Shown here: in pieces, positions 58,844 to 64,000 of the stretch
Layout: each line of letters starts with the position of its first letter
How positions within the stretch are numbered: the stretch's first letter is position 1
Assembly: GCF_030123365.1 (NCBI RefSeq)
Contig: NZ_CP126107.1
Coordinates: forward strand, 4,735,501-4,799,500
Direction: 5' to 3'
From: Neobacillus sp. SuZ13
GTDB lineage: Bacteria > Bacillota > Bacilli > Bacillales > Cytobacillaceae
DNA length: 64,000 nucleotides
Notes under the pieces: model-generated
Seen by the model: the letters and a program-made list of their open reading frames with translations, nothing else
Told to the model about the DNA's origin: nothing
Database searches by the model: none
Translations under genes and position numbers: made by a program

Positions 58844-59083
58844 GTTCGTTGAATTTAATGAAATTAATTGATAGGTGATGGTCGTGCTGTTATTCTGCAG
58901 CTCGACTTTTTTAATGACTGCTGTACCACTTGAATCACTATCTATTGTTTTTCTTACATCAATCGGAATTTCGATGGGATAAAGCCTGTACCCTTCTTTT
59001 TCCAATGTAAAGACATTTTCCTCTACTCGTTTCTCTCTTCCTTTTGTCACGATCATCGTATTTAACTCAAGAGGCATACCCAT
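58841..59083 (-). CDS. ytmB: YtmB, DUF2584 family protein
   Basis: An 80-residue beta-rich soluble protein (MPLELNTMIVTKGREKRVEENVFTLEKEGYRLYPIEIPIDVRK) of the DUF2584 family. Function unknown. Located beside ytmA as in B. subtilis, same strand, 40 bp downstream of it. GAGGAG lies 12 bases before the first ATG, so the second ATG (Met3) may also be used. Confidence 0.85.
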   Translation of the reverse strand: MGMPLELNTMIVTKGREKRVEENVFTLEKEGYRLYPIEIPIDVRKTIDSDSSGTAVIKKVELQNNSTTITYQLISLNSTN

Positions 59084-59123
59084 ATCTTAAATCCGCTCCT
59101 CTGCTTGTTTTATCTATATATTA

Positions 59124-59918
59124 TCATCTTTTACTCTGACTTTTCATCCACTTTGATAAATCCGAAACGACTTTTCTATTTATTTCTGGTGGAAAGTAAT
59201 GTGTATACTCACTAAAATACCAACAATCGACTGGCTTTTCTATCTCTCTCAGCCTTCTTTCCAGGCGATAGGCGTGCTCCACTGAGACATTACCGTCGTT
59301 TACACCATGGATAATTAGGACTGGAGCGGTTAGTTTCTCTAAGGTATATAGAGGGGTTCTATCATGATAACGTTCTGGATATTTTTGTGGAGTCCCGCCA
59401 ATCACTCGTTTCATCATTCTTCGTAAATCCTTCCGTTCCATATAGGTAAGGGACATATCACTAACTCCTCCCCAGGTGACTAAAGACGCAGTCTCAGGGA
59501 ACTTGATCCCAGTCAAAAGCGCCATCACTCCACCGCGCGAGAACCCAAAAATATGTACGTCCAGAACCCTCGGCAAAGATTTTAACAGCAAAAACGCCGC
59601 AAATGCATCTTCCCGGTCGTCCCCGGCAAAATCCTCATTTCCCTCCCCGCCTTGATTGCCACGATAATAAGGCGCGAAAACAATGAACCCCTCAGAGGCA
59701 AACTGGGCAATCCTTGCTGGTCGAACTTTGCCTACATTCTTGATGCCTCCTCGCAAATAAAGGAATCCATCATACTCACCTTTTCCGATAGGCTCCGCCA
59801 ACATTCCTTTGACTCTTAAACCATTGGAAAGGTAGGTGATGACCTTTAATTCAACTTTTGGATTTGGGGAAGGAAAACGCCTTATCTCAATAATTTTTCC
59901 TTCAAGGCTTTGGTTCAT
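59124..59918 (-). CDS. ytmA: YtmA, S9-type alpha/beta-hydrolase
   Basis: A 264-residue serine peptidase/esterase of the prolyl oligopeptidase family, catalytic domain only. Nucleophile elbow VHIFGFSRGGVMALL (Ser about 131), acid in IIHGVNDGNVSVEHA and His in SEYTHYFPPE. Substrate unknown. RBS GAGGAAG. Confidence 0.88.
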   Translation of the reverse strand: MNQSLEGKIIEIRRFPSPNPKVELKVITYLSNGLRVKGMLAEPIGKGEYDGFLYLRGGIKNVGKVRPARIAQFASEGFIVFAPYYRGNQGGEGNEDFAGDDREDAFAAFLLLKSLPRVLDVHIFGFSRGGVMALLTGIKFPETASLVTWGGVSDMSLTYMERKDLRRMMKRVIGGTPQKYPERYHDRTPLYTLEKLTAPVLIIHGVNDGNVSVEHAYRLERRLREIEKPVDCWYFSEYTHYFPPEINRKVVSDLSKWMKSQSKR

Positions 59919-60040
59919 CTACACATCTTCCTCTTTTTGTAAAAATTATAACACATAGGCATTCACACATTTTTTTCCACTTCATACGATATCTTAGGTT
60001 ATTAGCCCAGATTCTTTCTAAATATAAGGAGGCTTGCTTC

Positions 60041-61057
60041 ATGAAAAAATCATTAAAATTCAGTTTCTCCTTGCTTCTCATCACTATACTTATGATTTCA
60101 CTAGCAGCTTGTAATAGCACCTCAAAAAATGAAACGAAGAAGCTTGAAAAGGTTCGTATCGCTGAAGTTACTAGGTCCATATTCTATGCTCCGCAATATG
60201 TTGCTCTATCAAAAGGATTTTTCAAGGCAGAAGGCTTAGATGTGACACTGACAACAACACCAGGCGGCGACAAAACCATGACTACATTAATTTCCGGAGG
60301 GGCTGACGTCGCTCTTGTTGGATCAGAAACCTCGATTTATGTATACGCACAAGGCTCAAATGATCCGGTCATTAATTTTGCCCAATTAACTCAGACAGAT
60401 GGTACATTCCTCGTTTCTAGAGAAAAAATAGATAATTTCTCATGGGATCTGTTAAAAGGAAAAACCTTCTTAGGTCAACGTAAAGGGGGCATGCCGCAAA
60501 TGGTTGGTGAGTTTGTTTTAAAGAAGCATGGCATTGATCCACATAATGATTTGAACTTAATCCAGAACATTGATTTTGCTAATATTGCCAATGCTTTTGC
60601 CTCAGGAACGGGCGAATTTGTGCAATTATTTGAACCAACTGCGAGTATTTTTGAAAAAGAAGGCAAAGGTCATATTGTTGCATCCTTCGGGAAAGAATCT
60701 GGCCATGTTCCATATACCACGTTTATGTCAAAGGAAAGCTATATGAATGAAAATAAAGAAACCATCGAAAAGTTTACTAGGGCTATTTACAAAGCACAAC
60801 AGTGGGTAGAATCCCATAGTGCCGAAGAAATTGCCAAAGCGGTCGAATCATTTTTCCCGGACACAGACTTAGCCATTATGACAACCGTTGTGGATCGTTA
60901 TAAAAGTCAAGGTTCCTTTGCCACAGATCCAATCCTCGACCAGGAGGAATGGGATAATCTTCAGAACATCATGAATGAAGCGGGAGAACTTCCAAAAGAA
61001 GTAGATCATCAAACACTTGTAAACACAAAGGTAGCAGAAAAGATTATTAACGAATAA
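60041..61057 (+). CDS. ytlA: YtlA, ABC transporter substrate-binding lipoprotein
   Basis: A 338-residue lipoprotein with lipobox SLAAC (Cys about 24). The mature part, beginning VRIAEVTRSIFYAPQYVALSKGFFKAEGLDVTLTTTPGGDKT, is an NMT1/THI5-SsuA type binding protein, used for sulfonates, nitrate/taurine or thiamine pyrimidine precursors. No thiamine riboswitch or other leader is seen upstream, so the substrate stays open. RBS AAGGAGG. First gene of ytlACD. Confidence 0.9.
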   Translation: MKKSLKFSFSLLLITILMISLAACNSTSKNETKKLEKVRIAEVTRSIFYAPQYVALSKGFFKAEGLDVTLTTTPGGDKTMTTLISGGADVALVGSETSIYVYAQGSNDPVINFAQLTQTDGTFLVSREKIDNFSWDLLKGKTFLGQRKGGMPQMVGEFVLKKHGIDPHNDLNLIQNIDFANIANAFASGTGEFVQLFEPTASIFEKEGKGHIVASFGKESGHVPYTTFMSKESYMNENKETIEKFTRAIYKAQQWVESHSAEEIAKAVESFFPDTDLAIMTTVVDRYKSQGSFATDPILDQEEWDNLQNIMNEAGELPKEVDHQTLVNTKVAEKIINE

Positions 61058-61077
61058 AAGAAAGGGAGGCCGTTTCC

Positions 61078-61854
61078 ATGAGTTTTTTGTCCGTTCAAAA
61101 TATTCATCACACCTATTTTACTAAAGCCTCTGCTGCCACGGCCCTCTCCGATATTTCATTAACCATTGAGGAGGGAGAGTTTGTCTCCCTTCTCGGCCCT
61201 AGCGGCTGTGGTAAGACGACTCTGCTTTCCATTATCTCTAGTTTGCTTAAACCAACACAAGGTACTGTTTTGTTGGAGAATAAGCCTGTAACTACCGCCA
61301 AAAACCAAATCGGTTACATGCTCCAGCAAGATTATTTGTTTCCATGGAAAACGATTGAAGAGAATATCCTGTTAGGTCTGAAATTATCGAAACAGTTGAA
61401 TGACCAAACAAAAGCGACTGCCCTTAACCTTTTAGAGCAAATCGGATTAAGCGGGGTGGAAAAACAACTGCCTAGGCAGTTATCTGGTGGGATGAGGCAA
61501 CGGGTAGCGCTTGTCCGGACCCTCGCCACTGAACCAAAACTGCTAATGCTCGATGAGCCTTTTTCAGCTCTCGATTATCAAACAAAATTGAAACTTGAAG
61601 ACCTAGTTTCACGAACATTAGATGACTTTGGCAAAACCGCCATTCTCGTGACACATGATATTGGTGAAGCAATTGCTATGAGTGACCGTGTCTATTTGCT
61701 TTCACAAAGTCCAGGCCAGATTTATAAAATATTTACAATGCCCGATGAACTAAGAAAGATCTCCCCGTTTGAAGCAAGAAATCATGAAGCATTTTCAAAC
61801 ATCTTTCAAACCATATGGAAGGAGTTGGAGTCTCTTGAGCGAGAAAAAGAATAA
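61078..61854 (+). CDS. ytlC: YtlC, ABC transporter ATP-binding protein
   Basis: A 258-residue ATPase of the SsuB/TauB type. Walker A LLGPSGCGKTTLL (about 39-51), signature LSGGMRQRVALVR, Walker B LLMLDEPFSALD and switch VTHDIGEA are intact. RBS AAGGGAGG. The downstream permease gene begins 20 bp before its stop. Confidence 0.93.
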   Translation: MSFLSVQNIHHTYFTKASAATALSDISLTIEEGEFVSLLGPSGCGKTTLLSIISSLLKPTQGTVLLENKPVTTAKNQIGYMLQQDYLFPWKTIEENILLGLKLSKQLNDQTKATALNLLEQIGLSGVEKQLPRQLSGGMRQRVALVRTLATEPKLLMLDEPFSALDYQTKLKLEDLVSRTLDDFGKTAILVTHDIGEAIAMSDRVYLLSQSPGQIYKIFTMPDELRKISPFEARNHEAFSNIFQTIWKELESLEREKE

Positions 61855-62641
61855 GGTAGAACTCCTCCATAGAAACTATATTCAATCGTTAAAGGTTGAA
61901 AAAAGATGGGTTAGATTTTATCAAGCGATTATTTTTGTCGTCTTTTTTGCTAGTTGGGAATTTACTAGTCAAAAACAGTGGATTGACCCGCTTCTTTTTA
62001 GTTCTCCGTCGAAAATTTGGAACTTGCTTCTGGAAAAGATTAACGATGGAACATTAGTCAGCCATATTGGGGTGACCTTAACAGAAACTGTGCTAGGATT
62101 TATTCTTGGCACACTTCTTGGTACGATATTAGCTGCTATTCTTTGGTGGTCACCAATGATTTCAAAAGTGCTTGATCCGTACCTGGTCATCCTTAATGCT
62201 ATGCCCAAAGTCGCTTTAGGGCCGATATTGATTGTGGCTCTTGGTCCTGGATATCCATCAATTATTGCCATGGGCGCGATTATCTCGATTATCATTACCA
62301 CAATCGTTGTTTATACCTCATTCAAAGAGGTAGATCCGAACTATCTAAAGGTACTCCAAACATTCGGAGCCACCCGTTTGCAATGCTTCAAAGAAGCGAT
62401 TCTCCCTGCTAGTTTTCCGACGATTATATCTACCTTAAAGGTAAATGTCGGCTTATCATGGGTCGGTGTTATTGTTGGGGAATTCCTTGTGTCCTCGAGA
62501 GGGCTGGGCTACATGATCATTTATGGCTTCCAAGTATTTAATTTCACCCTTGTTTTCTTATCACTCTTGATTATTGCCGTAATTGCCACTATTATGTACC
62601 AACTCGTAGAATTATTCGAGAAAAAGCTTATCAAGGAATAG
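61835..62641 (+). CDS. ytlD: YtlD, ABC transporter permease
   Basis: A 268-residue inner-membrane permease with about six helices and the EAA-type loop LQTFGATRLQCFKEAILPASFPTI that contacts YtlC. TTG at 61835 follows GGAGTTGGAG at a short spacing; the frame open from 61769 inside ytlC is unlikely to be translated. Overlaps ytlC by 20 bp, fitting coupled translation. Confidence 0.9.
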   Translation: MSEKKNKVELLHRNYIQSLKVEKRWVRFYQAIIFVVFFASWEFTSQKQWIDPLLFSSPSKIWNLLLEKINDGTLVSHIGVTLTETVLGFILGTLLGTILAAILWWSPMISKVLDPYLVILNAMPKVALGPILIVALGPGYPSIIAMGAIISIIITTIVVYTSFKEVDPNYLKVLQTFGATRLQCFKEAILPASFPTIISTLKVNVGLSWVGVIVGEFLVSSRGLGYMIIYGFQVFNFTLVFLSLLIIAVIATIMYQLVELFEKKLIKE

Positions 62642-62668
62642 GAATAGCAGCCTCTCTGCTATTCCCTT
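62638..62668. terminator. Bidirectional terminator between ytlD and ytkD
   Basis: GGAATAGCAG / CTGCTATTCC perfect stem, loop CCTCT, reaching into the ytkD 3' end. Confidence 0.75.
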
Positions 62669-63138
62669 TCACTTTTTAATTTATGTATGAGTTTCAAACA
62701 TTGCTCCACAACCTGATCTTTCATGATAAAGCTGTATGTATCTCCAAATCGCTTCGATAAAATATCACCTTGAACTAGCACGGGACCATTGGTTTCGTAG
62801 TAACCAGACGTTTTCTCTATCCTTTTAACTTTCCCCCAAAAGACGATTTTTACAAATGACCTGTTAGGTTCGGAAATTTTGTATTCAGCCAAAAATCTTA
62901 GTTCAGCTAAAATTGCACCTGTCTCTTCAAATACTTCTCGTCTTGCTGCCTCTTCCAGTGATTCCCCAAACTCACTTTTTCCACCTGGAAATTCAAGTCC
63001 TCTTTTTTTATGGTTCGTCAAAAGCCACTCATCCCCATGTTGGCAGATGACTAACACATGATTTGCTTTCTCTTGAAAAGAATTTGGTCTAAAAGACAGT
63101 TCAACTTGATTTCCATTTTCATCCAAAAAATGCATCAT
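62659..63138 (-). CDS. ytkD: YtkD, Nudix hydrolase
   Basis: A 159-residue Nudix protein with an intact box GKSEFGESLEEAARREVFEETG (G-x5-E-x7-REVxEExG; about 60-81). B. subtilis YtkD hydrolyses 8-oxo-dGTP and acts on RNA 5' ends. ATG at 63138 lies eight bases after GAGGCGG; the frame upstream to 63180 is not conserved in the family and lacks an RBS. Length near the 158 residues of the B. subtilis protein. Confidence 0.9.
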   Translation of the reverse strand: MMHFLDENGNQVELSFRPNSFQEKANHVLVICQHGDEWLLTNHKKRGLEFPGGKSEFGESLEEAARREVFEETGAILAELRFLAEYKISEPNRSFVKIVFWGKVKRIEKTSGYYETNGPVLVQGDILSKRFGDTYSFIMKDQVVEQCLKLIHKLKSERE

Positions 63139-63182
63139 CCTATATTCCGCCTCAACATTTATTGCTTTTATTATAATCAAAA

Positions 63183-63213
63183 AAAGAAAAATCCTAAAGG
63201 AAGGATTTTTCTA
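63183..63213 (-). terminator. Terminator downstream of the 63228 gene
   Basis: GAAAAATCCT / AGGATTTTTC stem with loop AAAGGA on either strand. Confidence 0.75.
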
Positions 63214-63227
63214 CTAAATAAACTTAT

Positions 63228-63545
63228 TTACTTTGGTAAAATATTCATGCTCTCAATGTGGTTTTTCGCTTCTTCATCACCCAGTTTATGCAGCATTCCA
63301 TACACTTGTTGGAGTGTACTATCATAAGCATCGTTTTCACGGTCGTAATGATACTCGACATATGGAACATGGGCTCGAAAGAAGTTCTTCCATTCCGTTG
63401 AATAATTTTGATTAAATAATTCACGCAGTTGAGTAATTTCTTCATCATTTGCCTGGATTTTATAACTCCATGTTGAACTTGTAGCACTTTGCGAAATTTC
63501 TCCGCTCCCTACATCAATATAATAGGTTTTCTTTTGCTCATCCAT
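63228..63545 (-). CDS. Uncharacterised small soluble protein
   Basis: A 105-residue acidic protein (MDEQKKTYYIDVGSGEISQSATSSTWSYKIQANDEEI...) with an aromatic segment YSTEWKNFFRAHVPYVEYHYDREND. No membrane segment, cysteine or recognised motif. ATG at 63545 has AAAGGGG nine bases upstream. It follows the order seen near ytkD in relatives and has its own terminator; function unknown. Confidence 0.8.
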   Translation of the reverse strand: MDEQKKTYYIDVGSGEISQSATSSTWSYKIQANDEEITQLRELFNQNYSTEWKNFFRAHVPYVEYHYDRENDAYDSTLQQVYGMLHKLGDEEAKNHIESMNILPK

Positions 63546-63748
63546 TATGTTCATCCCCTTTTACTCATTAGTAATTTGCAAATAGAAAAAATTTATTCTC
63601 TGCCAAATTTCGATTCATTTTTTAGAAACAAATACTGTATAATAAACATACAACCAAAGAAACAGACTTTTCTGTCAATTTACAAAAACGAAAGTTAGAA
63701 TTATTTTATTCTTAAAAGGGAAAAGAATATAACAAGGAGGTGTACAAA

Positions 63749-64000
63749 ATGAAATTAGTCGATGAATTGTATGAAATGTACCGTAATAAGTTAACCGGTG
63801 ACGAAGAGGATATTGATATGCTGGCATTTGCCTTCTTAGAAGAAATGTCACATGAGGATTTACTTGCATTAATTCAAGACATGGATAAACAGGAATTATA
63901 TAATCTAATGGGCATTTATTTAATTGAAAGTTTAAAAGGTAAATTTGCCCAAGAAGAGTACGGCCAGCATCGCACGAATACTTATCATCCTCGAAATATT
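63749..64000 (+). CDS. Small acidic protein (DUF6154-like), 3' end missing
   Basis: Starts with ATG eight bases after AAGGAGG and stays open for 84 codons to the window edge. The sequence MKLVDELYEMYRNKLTGDEEDIDMLAFAFLEEM then EMSHEDLLALIQDMDKQEL is highly acidic and helical. I recall a conserved Bacillus family of about this size (DUF6154), function unknown. The remainder lies outside the window. Confidence 0.75.
   Translation, partial: MKLVDELYEMYRNKLTGDEEDIDMLAFAFLEEMSHEDLLALIQDMDKQELYNLMGIYLIESLKGKFAQEEYGQHRTNTYHPRNI

Noticed and set aside
59902..60180. Minus-strand ORF overlapping ytlA and the ytmA start
   Set aside because: It is antisense to a clear lipoprotein signal and has no RBS or family features.

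Overview
The window looks like chromosomal DNA from a low-GC, endospore-forming Bacillaceae bacterium. Gene order follows the Bacillus subtilis acuABC-ccpA-aroA-ytxJHG-murC-sftA-ytpQP-ytoP-ytzB-ytnP-trmB-ytzH-ytmP-amyX-ytlR-ytlP-ytkP region and then the ytgP-ytfP, ytwF-leuS-yttB, ytzC-ytqAB-ytpBA-ytoA-asnB-metK-pckA-ytmBA-ytlACD-ytkD region almost gene for gene. The pentahaem nitrite reductase NrfHA, absent from B. subtilis, points to a nitrate-ammonifying relative of the Neobacillus type (B. vireti / B. bataviensis); that species-level guess is inference. No rRNA, tRNA, phage, IS transposase or CRISPR array was seen.

Layout. 1-9.4 kb: acetoin/acetate control (acuABC), CcpA, DAHP synthase-chorismate mutase, the stress operon ytxGHJ behind a SigB-like promoter, an M29 aminopeptidase, a 183-bp repeat element, murC. 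9.5-24.4 kb: SftA translocase, thioredoxin-like YtpP, M42 peptidase, YtnP lactonase, TrmB, pullulanase, lipid kinase, ThpR, cysteine synthase, D-amino acid transaminase. 24.8-32.5 kb is less conserved: YtzE regulator, an unlisted 42-aa ORF, an amino acid permease, a LysR/YhgE pair, an ArsR/AHSA1 pair, SpeD, and Dps behind a perfect PerR box. 32.7-41.6 kb: RsuA-type synthase, YtgP flippase, YtfP, Cse60, two DUF3992-like (S-type endospore appendage, Ena) genes on either side of rhodanese-leuS, with a leucine T-box before leuS. 41.8-46.5 kb: MFS transporter, then a three-gene nrf locus preceded by two perfect TGTGA-N6-TCACA Fnr-type sites. 46.5-64 kb: YtzC plus a coupled small basic protein, the tRNA-modifying pair YtqA/YtqB, sesquarterpene synthase/lipase, AsnB, MetK under a SAM-I riboswitch, PckA with a CcpN-like site, an ECF sigma/anti-sigma pair, and the YtlACD ABC transporter.

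The least ordinary content is the split pair of Ena-like genes, the Fnr-controlled nrf locus with an unrecognised membrane-anchored first gene, a 25-nt operator-like sequence shared by aroA and the amino acid permease, two arrays of 21-nt-period repeats, a 52-nt-period repeat with a perfect hairpin, and a palindromic repeat family found once full-length and twice as collapsed solo copies.
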